Of a stretch of 64,000 nucleotides of DNA, positions 1 to 8,307 are shown in pieces. The DNA is from Microtetraspora fusca (lineage in GTDB: Bacteria; Actinomycetota; Actinomycetes; Streptosporangiales; Streptosporangiaceae). Location of the stretch: positions 247,970 through 311,969 of the forward strand of contig NZ_BBYK01000041.1 of NCBI RefSeq assembly GCF_001570365.1, written 5' to 3'. The position numbers and the translations under genes are program-made. How positions within the stretch are numbered: position 1 is the stretch's first letter; every line of letters begins with the position of its first letter. Below the pieces are notes generated by a model. That model was not told where the DNA came from, searched no databases, and saw only the letters and a program-made list of their open reading frames with translations.

Positions 1-290
1 TGTCCACGAACTGGGTGACGGAGAACACCGACGTCAAGCAGATCGCTCTGGCGGGTGACCGGATCGGCGTTCTGAAGTCGGACGGGACCGCTCTGGTGAA
101 GGAGGGCGGGCTGTCGGCCACGTGGGTGACGGAGAACACCGGCGTCATCCAGATCGCTCTCGCCGGTAACCGGATCGGCGTCCTCCTGGGAGGCGGCGCC
201 GCCCTGGTGAAGGAGGGCGGCCTGTCCGCCACCTGGGTGACGGAGAACACCGACACCACCCAGCTCGCCCTCGCCGGCGGCCAGGACTGA
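1..290 (+). CDS. C-terminal fragment of a 37-residue tandem-repeat protein (5' end outside window)
   Basis: The reading frame is open from the left edge to the TGA at 288-290, so this is only the end of a gene. The visible ~96 residues are two full copies and one partial copy of a 37-residue unit. The unit begins WVTENT, continues QIALAG.RIGVL and ends ALVKEGGLSAT. Copies start at nucleotides 12, 123 and 234, exactly 111 bp apart. There are no cysteines or charged catalytic motifs. The short strand-turn-strand pattern (IALAG.RIGVL...G.ALVKE) is what a beta-propeller or lectin-like repeat would look like, but I cannot name a family. Function unknown. Confidence 0.75.
   Translation, partial: STNWVTENTDVKQIALAGDRIGVLKSDGTALVKEGGLSATWVTENTGVIQIALAGNRIGVLLGGGAALVKEGGLSATWVTENTDTTQLALAGGQD
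12..278 (+). repeat. 111-bp in-frame tandem repeat
   Basis: The unit starting gtgacggagaacacc recurs at 15, 126 and 237, an exact period of 111 bp (37 codons). Similarity is high at both DNA and protein level, which suggests recent duplication or homogenisation. More copies probably lie to the left of the window. Confidence 0.85.
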
Positions 291-292
291 CC

Positions 293-340
293 GGAGCCCC
301 GGCCGGCTCTCGGACGCCCGGGAGCCCGACCGGGGCCTCC
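293..340 (+). terminator. Hairpin after the repeat protein
   Basis: Just after the TGA, GAGCCCCGG can pair with CCGGGGCCTC across a ~27-nt loop, with one bulge. There is no U-tract, which is common for terminators in GC-rich actinomycetes. Confidence 0.4.
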
Positions 341-464
341 TCTCGAACCGGCCCCGCTTTCCGGTGCCCGGCTACGCTCGGCCCGCGGGGGAGGGGGCCG
401 GCCGCTCGGAGGCCCGGTCCGTCCCGGTAATCGCGCGAGGGCTGCCCGGCCGAGCGGAACGAGC

Positions 465-656
465 CTAGGACGTGGGGAAGTCGACGACCTCGACCAGCGT
501 GGCGAGGTCGACGTGACCGCGGACCTCCGCGACCGACCCGCAGTACGCCACCAGGAAGCGGCCGCCGCTGACCGTCCGGGAGACGCGGAGCACCGGACGA
601 CGGTCGAGCAGGATGTGCTCCACCTCGTAGCCGTCCGTCCCCACCCATCTGGCCAT
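465..656 (-). CDS. Small hypothetical protein, 63 aa
   Basis: This encodes a 63-residue protein beginning MARWVGTDGYEVEHILLDRRPVLRVSR. It is predicted mostly beta with no signal peptide, membrane segment or cysteine pair. The residue pattern (hydrophobic strand, RRPVLRVSRTVSGGRFLVAYC) looks like a genuine small actinobacterial protein. The ATG at 656 is chosen because the codon bias is right and no better start lies upstream. Its only neighbours are the repeat protein behind and a divergent lipoprotein gene ahead. Function not recognised. Confidence 0.6.
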   Translation of the reverse strand: MARWVGTDGYEVEHILLDRRPVLRVSRTVSGGRFLVAYCGSVAEVRGHVDLATLVEVVDFPTS

Positions 657-849
657 GCGGGCAGGATAGGAAGCCGCAGGTCAAGAAGGCAAAAGCGCTC
701 CTTCAAGCCCATCGGTCGCGAGCCGGCGGGCGAGCCGTATGCGCACGATGCCCGGTAGCGGATGGACACTCCCCGAACCGGAGTTGACCGTCGGATGGGG
801 AACGCGTCCCTAGCCTGGCCGACATGGCGCAGCGACTCCACAGGCCGCT

Positions 850-2136
850 ATGACGGCGGCCGGCCCCTTGTGGCGAGCAGGCGAGCGGACCGGGCCCGAC
901 ACCCTCCCAGGTCCCCGCCGGGCCCGAACGGCCCGCACGATCCGTACGGTCGCCCTGGTTCTGACCGGAGCGACCCTGACCGGCAGCGCCCTGAGCGGGT
1001 GCGGCACGGCCACCACGGATGTCACGACCAGCCCGGCAGCGGGACGCGGCACAGTGTCGGCGTCGCCCAGGCACCCGTCCCCGTCCGGTTCGGCGACCGA
1101 CTCCGCCGCCGGGCCGGGGGACTCCAAGCGGGCCGCCTCCGAGCGCGACATCTACGCGGCCGACCGGCCGGGGATGCTCAGCCCCGCCGTGGCGAAGTTC
1201 CCGTCCCGGGTGTACGTGCCCAACAGCGAGAGCAGCAGCGTCGACGTCATCGATCCCAAGACGTACAAGGTCATCGATCACTTCCGGACCGACCGGCTGC
1301 CGCAGCACGTCGTGCCGTCGTGGGACATGAAGCGGCTGTGGGTCAACAACAACCAGGGGAACACGCTCACCCCGATCGACCCGAAAACCGGCAAGCCCGG
1401 CCGTCCGGTACCGGTCGAGGACCCGTACAACCTGTACTTCTCCCCGGACGGCCGGGAGGCGCTGGTGATGGCCGAACGGAACAACGAGCTCGACTTCCGC
1501 GATCCGCGTTCGATGCGGCTCCTGCACTCGATGCCGGTGCCCTGCCGGGGGATCAACCACGCCGACTTCACCGCCGACGGGTCGATCTTCCTCGCGAGCT
1601 GCGAGTTCTCCGGCGACCTGGTGGTCATCGACTGGCGGCGGCGCAAGGTGACCAAGACCATCGCCCTCGGCGGGATGAGCATGCCGCAGGACGTCAAGCT
1701 CTCCCCGGACGGCACGACCTTCTACGTCGCCGACATGGCGAGGGGCGGCGTCTGGCTGGTCGACGCGGCCACCTTCAAGGTCATCAGGTTCATGCCGACC
1801 GGCGCCGGGGCGCACGGCCTGTACGTCAGCCGGGACTCGCGCGTCCTCTACGTGTCCAACAGGGGCGCCGGGTCGGTGTCGGTCGTGTCCTTCAAGGAGC
1901 AGAAGCCGATCGCCACCTGGACCATTCCGGGAGGCGGTTCACCCGACATGGGCGGGCTGAGCGCCGACGGCCGCGAGCTGTGGCTGTCCGGCCGCTACCA
2001 CGGCGTCGTCTACGTCTTCGACACGGTGGCCGGGAAGCTCACGCACACGATCAGGGTGGGCGCGGGGCCGCACGGGCTGTGCGTGTACCCCCAGCCGGGC
2101 CGCTACTCGCTCGGCCACACCGGGATCTTCCGATGA
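850..2136 (+). CDS. YVTN-type beta-propeller lipoprotein
   Basis: A 428-residue protein. An arginine-containing N-region is followed by a hydrophobic stretch ending in the lipobox ALSGC (Cys51), so it should be a diacylglyceryl lipoprotein outside the membrane. From about residue 115 it consists of repeated blades of the YVTN/YncE type: VYVPNSESSSVDVIDPKT, YNLYFSPDGREALV, LYVSNRGAGSVSVVS, GPHGLCVYP. Such propellers usually bind partners or ligands and are not enzymes. The ATG at 850 is the only ATG/GTG start ahead of the signal sequence. The stop overlaps the start of the next gene (ATGA), so the two are co-translated. Its partner is the polysaccharide deacetylase-like lipoprotein, which suggests a joint cell-wall role (inference). 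Confidence 0.82.
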   Translation: MTAAGPLWRAGERTGPDTLPGPRRARTARTIRTVALVLTGATLTGSALSGCGTATTDVTTSPAAGRGTVSASPRHPSPSGSATDSAAGPGDSKRAASERDIYAADRPGMLSPAVAKFPSRVYVPNSESSSVDVIDPKTYKVIDHFRTDRLPQHVVPSWDMKRLWVNNNQGNTLTPIDPKTGKPGRPVPVEDPYNLYFSPDGREALVMAERNNELDFRDPRSMRLLHSMPVPCRGINHADFTADGSIFLASCEFSGDLVVIDWRRRKVTKTIALGGMSMPQDVKLSPDGTTFYVADMARGGVWLVDAATFKVIRFMPTGAGAHGLYVSRDSRVLYVSNRGAGSVSVVSFKEQKPIATWTIPGGGSPDMGGLSADGRELWLSGRYHGVVYVFDTVAGKLTHTIRVGAGPHGLCVYPQPGRYSLGHTGIFR

Positions 2137-2996
2137 CGTCCGGCGAGCCGGGAGCGTCCGGCGGGAGCCCGCCTTCCGGTCTCGGGCGGCCGGATCGCCG
2201 GCTGCTCCTCCTGGCCGCGACGATGGCCCTCGCTTCCGCCTGCTCCCGCGACGGCGACGGCGGGAGCGGGGACGGGGACGGAAACGCCGCGGCACCCGCG
2301 GCCGGTTCCCCGGCGGCCAGGACGCGCACGAGGCCGCCCGTGGTGAAGAGCCCCGCGTCGCCCAGCCCGTCGGCGGCGCACGCCCTGCCCCGGCTGCCCG
2401 CCGAGGTGGCGCACGGTCCGCGCGAGCGCATGATGGTCGCGCTGACCTTCCACGGCTCCGGTTCGCCCGAGCTGGCCGAGGCGGCGCTCCGGGCGATCGA
2501 GAAGGCGGGAGGACACGCCACCGTGCTCGCCGTCGGCACCTGGCTCGACCAGTACCCGGCGATGGCCAGGCGGGTGCTCGCCGGCGGCCACGACCTCGGC
2601 AACCACACCCAGCACCACCTCGACATCTCGTCGCTCGACGAGGCGTCCGCGCGCCGGGAGATCGAGGAGTGCGCGGCCCGCCTGCGCGCCCTGACCGGCT
2701 CGATCGGTTCCTGGTTCCGGCCCTCCGCGGCTCGCACCGCCACGCCGCTGGTGCGCCGGCTCAGCGCTCGCGCGGGCTATCCCACCTGCCTGTCCTACGA
2801 CGTCGACTCGCTCGACCACACCGATCCGGGCCCGGGCGCCGTCGTGGACAACGTGCTGCGCGCCGTACGGCCCGGATCGGTGGTGAGCATGCACCTCGGG
2901 CACCAGGGGACGGTCACGGCGCTGCCCCGCGTCCTGGACGGGTTGCGGGCCCGGGGCCTGCGGGCGGTCACCACGACCGAGCTGCTCCGCGCCTGA
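2133..2996 (+). CDS. Divergent polysaccharide deacetylase-like lipoprotein
   Basis: A 287-residue protein starting at the ATG that overlaps the propeller gene's TGA. The signal sequence ends in lipobox ASAC (Cys37), followed by a Ser/Pro/Ala-rich linker and a NodB-type domain from about residue 95. The fold signature is clear: the HDLGNHTQHH metal-histidine motif, WFRPSAARTATP, YDVDSLDH and the C-terminal SMHLGH. The first family motif, normally TFDDG with catalytic base and metal Asp, reads TFHGSG here, so both aspartates are missing. It may be a divergent metal hydrolase or a non-catalytic glycan binder. Operon with the beta-propeller lipoprotein. Confidence 0.82.
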   Translation: MTSGEPGASGGSPPSGLGRPDRRLLLLAATMALASACSRDGDGGSGDGDGNAAAPAAGSPAARTRTRPPVVKSPASPSPSAAHALPRLPAEVAHGPRERMMVALTFHGSGSPELAEAALRAIEKAGGHATVLAVGTWLDQYPAMARRVLAGGHDLGNHTQHHLDISSLDEASARREIEECAARLRALTGSIGSWFRPSAARTATPLVRRLSARAGYPTCLSYDVDSLDHTDPGPGAVVDNVLRAVRPGSVVSMHLGHQGTVTALPRVLDGLRARGLRAVTTTELLRA

Positions 2997-3017
2997 ACCC
3001 GAGGAGGTCGGTGGGGG

Positions 3018-4043
3018 TCAGCCGCGGGCGGCGTCCAGCGCGGCCAGGGCGGCGCCCCGGGCGCCCGCCATGTCGAGGTCGTCCACCAGCGATACGGCGG
3101 CCACCCGCAGCTGCTCCTCGCGCAGCAGGGTGTTCTCGCGCACCTTCTCCAGGAACCACTCCCGGAAGTGCGGCGCCGCCTCCACGACCCCGCCGCCCAG
3201 GAAGTACGCGCTGGGGTCGGTGAAGTTGGCGGCGATCGTGAAGAGCCGGCCGATCGCCTTCGCCTGCTGCTCGAAGACGTTCAGCGCCAGCGGGTCGCCG
3301 TTCTCGCCGTAGCCGCGCAGCAGCTTGGCGGCCTTCCCGAGCGGCTCGACGGAGGCCAGCTCGTGGTCGGGGAACCGGGTCAGCCAGAAGGGCAGCAGGT
3401 TCTTCTCGATGCCGGTCAGGGACGCCACGCTCTCCGCGTCGCCGGTGAAGCCGCAGTTGCATTCCGGGAGCGGCTGACCGTCCTCCAGGACGCCGTGCAG
3501 CGGGATGTGGACGTGCCCCAGCTCGCCCGCCATCCCGGCGGCTCCCTTGACCACGCGGCCGTTCTCGACGATGCCGCCGCCGAGGCCGGTGCCGACGATC
3601 GCCGAGATCGACGAGTGCTCGTGCGCCGCGGCCCCGAAGCGCACGTGATGCGCGTACAGGGCGGCGGCGTTCCCGTCGTTGTTGTAGACGACCGGGAGCG
3701 CCAGCCGCGCCTCCAGCGCTCCCCGGAAGTCGAAGCCGTGCCAAGGGGGCTCGGAGAAGTTCGTCGCCCCCTTGGACGAGATGACGCCGTCCGCGCTGGC
3801 CGGGCCCGGGGTGTCCAGCCCGACGGCGCGGACGCGGGAGCGGGCGACCCCGGCCAGGCGGAGCACGTTCTCCAGCGCGTCGGCGAGGCGCTCCACCGCC
3901 ACTTCGGGCCCCTCGCGCACCATGCTCGGCGTCTCCACCAGCCGGTCCACCAGGAAACGGCCCGACGCGTCGAGCACGGTCGCGTTGTTGCTGGTGCCGC
4001 CGTTGTCGAGGCCGACGACGACGAACGACTCTGCATCTGCCAT
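3018..4043 (-). CDS. ROK family sugar kinase
   Basis: 341 residues with the actin/hexokinase-type ATPase fold of the ROK family. It has an N-terminal phosphate-binding motif VVVGLDNGGTSNNATVLD, GLDTPGPA, a catalytic-region YNNDGNAAAL (Asp), and the glycine-rich VGTGLGGGIVENGRVVKGAAGMAGELGH. The zinc-site region reads CNCGFTGDAES, so only two of the usual cysteines of CxCGxxGCxE are kept. The frame is open further upstream, but the ATG at 4043 follows AAAGGAATC and starts directly at the fold. With no helix-turn-helix it is a kinase, not a repressor. It is followed on the same strand, upstream, by a beta-phosphoglucomutase-like gene, so a sugar-phosphate role is likely. Substrate unknown. Confidence 0.82.
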   Translation of the reverse strand: MADAESFVVVGLDNGGTSNNATVLDASGRFLVDRLVETPSMVREGPEVAVERLADALENVLRLAGVARSRVRAVGLDTPGPASADGVISSKGATNFSEPPWHGFDFRGALEARLALPVVYNNDGNAAALYAHHVRFGAAAHEHSSISAIVGTGLGGGIVENGRVVKGAAGMAGELGHVHIPLHGVLEDGQPLPECNCGFTGDAESVASLTGIEKNLLPFWLTRFPDHELASVEPLGKAAKLLRGYGENGDPLALNVFEQQAKAIGRLFTIAANFTDPSAYFLGGGVVEAAPHFREWFLEKVRENTLLREEQLRVAAVSLVDDLDMAGARGAALAALDAARG

Positions 4044-4231
4044 GCGGGAGATTCCTTTGCCCTCGCTTGTCAGTGCGAAGACTATTGCGACGACGACGGT
4101 CGCGAGAATCCCCCGCCGGGAACCGGGCGTCCGGCGGACCGGACCGGCGGGCACGACGTCCAGTGAGATCAAAGGGCCAGGAGATGTTCCATCAGCGATC
4201 ACCCGGCCACCGGTGAGGGCACTCTGACCTC

Positions 4232-4333
4232 AGGACTGACGATCGATCCAGTGGGCGGAGGTGCTCACTCACCAGCGACACCAGGAGCCGGGTCCGCCTG
4301 ATCGGCCGACCCGGTGGATCCCGTCAGCGGGCG
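4232..4333. repeat. Tandem-hairpin intergenic element, copy 1
   Basis: Two consecutive stem-loops. The first pairs AGTGGGC with GCTCACT. The second pairs CCGGGTC.GCC with GGC.GACCCGG around TGAT, ending in GGTGGATCCCGTCAGCGG. The stop codon of the minus-strand HAD gene (TCA at 4324) lies at the end of the element. A closely similar arrangement occurs at 16391-16483 against the stop of tex. It probably acts as a terminator and belongs to a repeated family (inference). Confidence 0.6.
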
Positions 4334-5064
4334 GTCACGGGGACCCGGCCGGTCACCGACAGCTCGTCGAGGCCGGAGACGACGATGTCCGCCGAGGGGC
4401 CTGCAGGGAGGTCCGCCCGCCTCTCGTCCCGGTCCACGTCGATCACCAGGCCGAAACCGCCCCGCCGGGCCGCCTCCAGGCCGGGCAGCGTGCTCTCCAG
4501 CACGGCGGTCCGCTCCGGAGGTACGCCGAGGCGGCGGGCGGCCTCGAGGAACAGCGTCGGGTCGGGGCGTCCGGGAAGGCCGAGCCGCGCGGCGTCCTCG
4601 CCGTCCACCACCTCGTCGAACAGGTGACGGACCGCGGCGGCGGTGAGGACGCCGCGGCAGTGCCGGCTCGCGGAGACGGCGGCGATGCGCGCGCCGCGCC
4701 GCCGCAGCTCGCGCAGCAGCGCCACGCCGCCCGGATAGGCCGCCACCCCGTGCCGCCTCAGATGTGCGAGGAACAGGTCGTCCTTCTCGGCGGCGAGGGA
4801 GCGGACGCTCGGCATGCCGGGCGGGCCCTCCTCGGGCAGGCTCAAACCGCGGGAGGCCAGGAACGTGCGGATGCCGTCGAGCCGGGGTCGCCCGTCCACA
4901 TGGCGGAAGTAGTCGTCACGGATGTCGAACGGCTCGGAACGGCCGTGCAGGAACCTGTCGAACACGTGCTTCCAGGCCGCCGCGTGCGCGCGGGCGGTGT
5001 CGGTGACGACGCCGTCCGTGTCGAAGATGGCCGCGTTGATGGAGGTCAGGTCGATGGCCGCCAT
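4324..5064 (-). CDS. HAD-superfamily beta-phosphoglucomutase-like phosphatase/mutase
   Basis: 246 residues. Motif I is AAIFDTDGVVTDTA, with nucleophile Asp and acid/base Asp spaced DxD. The helical cap contains HAAAWKHVFDRFL and GRPRLDGIRTFLASRG, typical of beta-phosphoglucomutase or trehalose-operon mutases. Motif II is AVSASRHC, the motif III lysine region is GRPDPTLFLEAARRLGV, and motif IV reads AVLESTLPGLEAARRGG. There the usual ED pair is E-S, so one metal ligand is replaced. The ATG at 5064 has GGAAGGGG at the right distance, and the longer upstream frame lacks family sequence. Near a ROK kinase on the same strand, it may handle glucose 1-phosphate-type substrates (inference). Confidence 0.82.
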   Translation of the reverse strand: MAAIDLTSINAAIFDTDGVVTDTARAHAAAWKHVFDRFLHGRSEPFDIRDDYFRHVDGRPRLDGIRTFLASRGLSLPEEGPPGMPSVRSLAAEKDDLFLAHLRRHGVAAYPGGVALLRELRRRGARIAAVSASRHCRGVLTAAAVRHLFDEVVDGEDAARLGLPGRPDPTLFLEAARRLGVPPERTAVLESTLPGLEAARRGGFGLVIDVDRDERRADLPAGPSADIVVSGLDELSVTGRVPVTAR

Positions 5065-5231
5065 GGCGTCGCCCCTTCCGTGCTGGATCGTGGAGTGAAC
5101 ACGGACCTCTCCAATCCGGATCGGATGGGCACCCACCGGACCGTTCCATCATGGGGGACGGCTCCATGGCGGCCACGACCACCCCACCATCTCCAGACCA
5201 CGCCCGGAAAGGCCGAAGGTCCGTGATCGCC

Positions 5232-5245
5232 GGGCCGAATGTCCC
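5232..5245. promoter_or_regulatory. Candidate palindromic operator upstream of the metal ATPase
   Basis: GGGCC GAAT GTCCC is an imperfect inverted repeat in the 272-bp divergent region before the P-type ATPase. On the other strand it reads GGGACATTCGGCCC, loosely similar to the DosR-type hypoxia box core (GGGAC-N4-GTCCC). The match is partial and no DosR gene is in the window. Confidence 0.25.
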
Positions 5246-5336
5246 CCCGTTCATGGGCCGGGTCGCCGTGTTCCGTCCGATGACAAAGGGCCAGAGTGGG
5301 AGGAAAAGGGGCGTCCCGTGGGGGAAGGGGACGGAC

Positions 5337-7622
5337 GTGAGACGGTACGGGCTCATCGCACTGCTCGTTGTCACGATCGGCGCGCTGCTCGGAGGCGGTG
5401 CCCTGTACCTGCTCGGCGCCGTCGCCGCGGCGGACGTCGCGTGGACGGTCGGTACGCTCGCCGCGCTGCTCCCCGCCGTCTGGTGGCTGGTCTCGGCGCT
5501 GTGGCGCCGCAGGCTGGGCGTCGACGCCATCGCCGTGCTCGCCCTGGCCGGGTCGCTCGCCGTAGGGCAGTACCTGGCCGGCGCGCTGATCGGCGTGATG
5601 CTCTCGACCGGCCAGATCCTGGACGACTACGCGCTGCGCCGGGCCCGCCGGGACCTGACGGCCCTGTACGAGCGCGCGCCGCGCACCGCCCGCCGCTACG
5701 AGGACGGCACACCGCACGTCGTCCCCGTGGACGAGGTGCGGCTCGGCGACCTGCTGCTCGTCCCGACCGGCGAGACGGTCCCGGTGGACGGCGTCGTGCG
5801 CCGCGGGGTGGCGCTGCTCGACGAGTCGGCGCTGACGGGCGAGTCCCTGCCGGTGGAGCACGCCGAGGGCGAGAGCGTGCCCAGCGGCGTGGTCAACGCG
5901 GGCGGGGCGTTCGACATGTGCGCGACCGTGACCGCGGCCGAGAGCACGTACACCGGCGTCGTCCGGCTGGCCCGCGAGACCGAGGCGGGCAGCGCTCCGA
6001 TCGTGCGCCTCGCCGACCGCTTCGCGGCCTGGTTCGTGCCCGCCACCCTCCTGGTCGCCGGGCTGGCCTGGCTGGTCTCCCGCGACCCGGTCCGCGCGGT
6101 CGCGGTGCTCGTGGTCGCCACCCCCTGCCCGCTGCTGCTCGCCGCGCCCGCCGCCATCGCGTCCGGTCTGTCCCGTACGGCACGACACGGCGTGGTGGTG
6201 AAGGGCGGCGGGGCGCTGGAGACCCTCGGGAGGGCCCGGACGCTGGTGCTGGACAAGACCGGGACGCTCACCGTGGGCCACCCTCAGGTGGTGGACGTCG
6301 TGCCCGCGCCCGGCCGGACCCGCGACGAGGTCCTGCGGCTGGCGGCGGCGGTGGACCAGATGTCGTCGCACGTGCTGGCCTCGGCGATCGTCCGTACGGC
6401 CCGTGAGCGAGGGCTGGAACTCCCCATGCCCGGCGACGTGCGGGAGGAGCCGGGCAGCGGGACCAGCGCGCTGGTCGAGGGCGCCAAGGTCCGGGTCGGC
6501 AAGGCCCGTACGGCGTCGCGGTCGGAGTGGGAGGAGGCGCAGCGGGCCAGGGCGGCGCTCGACGGCGCGATGACGGTGTGGGTGACCGTGGACGACGCGG
6601 TCGCCGGTGTGATCCTGCTGCGGGACGAGGTGCGCGGGGACGCCGGCCGCACGTTGCGGCGGCTGCGCTCGGCCGGGATCGACCGGGTGGTGATGCTCAC
6701 CGGCGACCGGGCCGAGGTCGCGGAGAGCGTCGCGACCGTGCTCGGCATCGACCAGGTGTTCGCCGAGCGCTCCCCGGCGGACAAGGTGGCGGGGGTCCGG
6801 GAGGAGGTGCGGCGGGCCACGACCGCGATGGTCGGCGACGGAGTCAACGACGCGCCGGCGCTCGCCGCCGCCGACGTGGGCGTGGCGATGGGCGCCCGAG
6901 GCTCCGGCGCCTCGGCCCAGGCCGCCGACGTGGTGCTCACCACCGACCGGATCGACCGGCTGGCCGACGCGATGGAGGTGGCCCGGCGCTCGCGGCGGAT
7001 CGCCATGCAGAGCGCGGGCGTGGGCATCGGGCTCTCGCTGGCGGCCATGATCGTGGCGGCGTTCGGCTTCCTGCCGCCGGCGGGCGGCGCCCTGCTGCAG
7101 GAGGGCATCGACGTCGCGGTCATCCTGAACGCGCTGCGGGCGCTCGCGCCCGGCCTGGGAGCACGGCGGCGGGTGGACGTCCGGACGGACGCCCTGTTGC
7201 GGCGGTTCGAGAGCGAGCACGCCGAGCTGCGCCCGCCGTTGGAGACCATCAGGGACGTCGCCGACGCGCTCACCTCGCCGCCCGCTCCGGGCACCCTCGC
7301 CGCGCTCCGCAGGGTCCACGCCTTCCTCACCGAAGACCTGCTTCCGCACGAGCACGACGAGGAGGAGCGGCTCTACCCGGCGATGGGCGAGCTGCTCGGC
7401 GACCCGGAGGCGACGGTGACGATGAGCAGGGCGCACGCCGAGATCGACCGGCTGGTCACGCGGCTCGGCCGGCACATCGAGCTCGCCGAGCCGGACGGCC
7501 CGTACCCGGAGCAGCTCGACGACCTGCGGGCCTGCCTGTACGGGCTGTACGCCGTGGTGACCCTGCACTTCGCGCAGGAGGAGGAGGCGTACTTCTCCCT
7601 CGCGACGAGTGGCCACGACTGA
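5337..7622 (+). CDS. P1B-type metal-transporting ATPase with C-terminal hemerythrin domain
   Basis: 761 residues from the GTG at 5337, preceded by GGGGAAGGGGACGGAC. Longer upstream starts add a low-complexity tail before the first membrane helix. There is no N-terminal heavy-metal-associated domain. It carries actuator motif LTGESLPVEH, membrane ion motif TPC (residues 262-264), phosphorylation motif DKTGTLT (Asp306) and hinge GDGVNDAPALA (500 onward). The usual HP dipeptide of metal ATPases reads HV (345-346). After the last helices, residues ~620-761 form a hemerythrin-like domain with FESEH, LLPHEHDEEERLYP, H.EIDRL and HFAQEEE ligands. TPC plus hemerythrin is the architecture of the P1B-5 group (Sinorhizobium Nia, Acidothermus), linked to Ni/Fe export, so a Fe or Ni exporter sensing O2 or iron is likely. 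Confidence 0.88.
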   Translation: MRRYGLIALLVVTIGALLGGGALYLLGAVAAADVAWTVGTLAALLPAVWWLVSALWRRRLGVDAIAVLALAGSLAVGQYLAGALIGVMLSTGQILDDYALRRARRDLTALYERAPRTARRYEDGTPHVVPVDEVRLGDLLLVPTGETVPVDGVVRRGVALLDESALTGESLPVEHAEGESVPSGVVNAGGAFDMCATVTAAESTYTGVVRLARETEAGSAPIVRLADRFAAWFVPATLLVAGLAWLVSRDPVRAVAVLVVATPCPLLLAAPAAIASGLSRTARHGVVVKGGGALETLGRARTLVLDKTGTLTVGHPQVVDVVPAPGRTRDEVLRLAAAVDQMSSHVLASAIVRTARERGLELPMPGDVREEPGSGTSALVEGAKVRVGKARTASRSEWEEAQRARAALDGAMTVWVTVDDAVAGVILLRDEVRGDAGRTLRRLRSAGIDRVVMLTGDRAEVAESVATVLGIDQVFAERSPADKVAGVREEVRRATTAMVGDGVNDAPALAAADVGVAMGARGSGASAQAADVVLTTDRIDRLADAMEVARRSRRIAMQSAGVGIGLSLAAMIVAAFGFLPPAGGALLQEGIDVAVILNALRALAPGLGARRRVDVRTDALLRRFESEHAELRPPLETIRDVADALTSPPAPGTLAALRRVHAFLTEDLLPHEHDEEERLYPAMGELLGDPEATVTMSRAHAEIDRLVTRLGRHIELAEPDGPYPEQLDDLRACLYGLYAVVTLHFAQEEEAYFSLATSGHD

Positions 7623-7733
7623 CGGTTCGACGCCCTCGACGCGCCTCGACGGCCTCGCTTGGGGCTTCCCGCGCGCCGTCGTCCCCGAGCGATCTCGTGA
7701 GCGCTACGCGCGATCACGCGGCGCGCGGCCCGG

Positions 7734-8099
7734 TCATCCCCTGATGGACGGGCGGGTGTGCAGGGTCACCAGCGTCTGGTTCCCCTCCCCGTCCTCGATG
7801 TCCAGCGCCCACGGCGTCCCCGGGATCGACGAGGTCGTCTGGATCCGCTGCGGGTGGTTGATCGCGTGCCGCAACACCACCGGGTACCTGCTGTCACGCC
7901 CGCCGAGCCCGACGGAGAAGGCGTCGTCCTTCTCGTCGTACTCCAGGTAGGCGAGCGGGAGTTTCGCCGCCTCCGTCTGGTCGCCGAAGGTGCGGTTCAG
8001 CACCTCGACGGTGACCGCGGCGCCCTCGTAGTCCTTGGTCAGCATCTCGAAGAAGTTGTGCCACTCCGCGCGGGGGAGTTCGGCCTGCTGCTGGGTCAT
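7734..8099 (-). CDS. DUF5335 family protein
   Basis: 121 residues starting MTQQQAELPRAEWHNFFEMLTKDYEG and continuing with a beta-rich region (VTVEVLNRTFGDQTEAAKLPLAYLEYDEKDDAFSV split by turns). This is the layout of the DUF5335 family common in actinobacteria and some cyanobacteria. It has no signal or membrane segment. The ATG at 8099 is preceded on its strand by AAGGAGCCAGGAC. It converges on the metal ATPase, with about 110 bp between their stops. The family has no established function; WHNFFEMLT followed by an immunoglobulin-like strand set suggests a small regulatory or stress protein (inference). Confidence 0.75.
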   Translation of the reverse strand: MTQQQAELPRAEWHNFFEMLTKDYEGAAVTVEVLNRTFGDQTEAAKLPLAYLEYDEKDDAFSVGLGGRDSRYPVVLRHAINHPQRIQTTSSIPGTPWALDIEDGEGNQTLVTLHTRPSIRG

Positions 8100-8307
8100 G
8101 TCCTGGCTCCTTCGGCTCGCCTCACTTCATGCTGATCACCGCCCGGGGGCCGTCACATCACCCGATCGAGTAGGACTCGGTCAGAAACGGCCGACGCTCA
8201 TCACCGCCGGGGTTCCGCGCTGCGTCGAGGGAGGGCGAGGGTGCAGGCGCCCCTCAGTGTGCGGCCAACGGTGTCGTGGGGGATCGTGGGCAACATGCGC
8301 TCCCGGC

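Noticed and set aside
3018-4202. Longer start for the ROK kinase at 4202
   Set aside because: The extra 53 residues include unrelated sequence, and the ATG at 4043 has a ribosome site and the conserved N-terminus.
5046-7616. 856-codon open frame on the minus strand over the metal ATPase
   Set aside because: High GC at third positions keeps antisense frames open. The plus-strand frame has all P-type ATPase and hemerythrin motifs; the antisense product is low-complexity His/Arg/Gly-rich.
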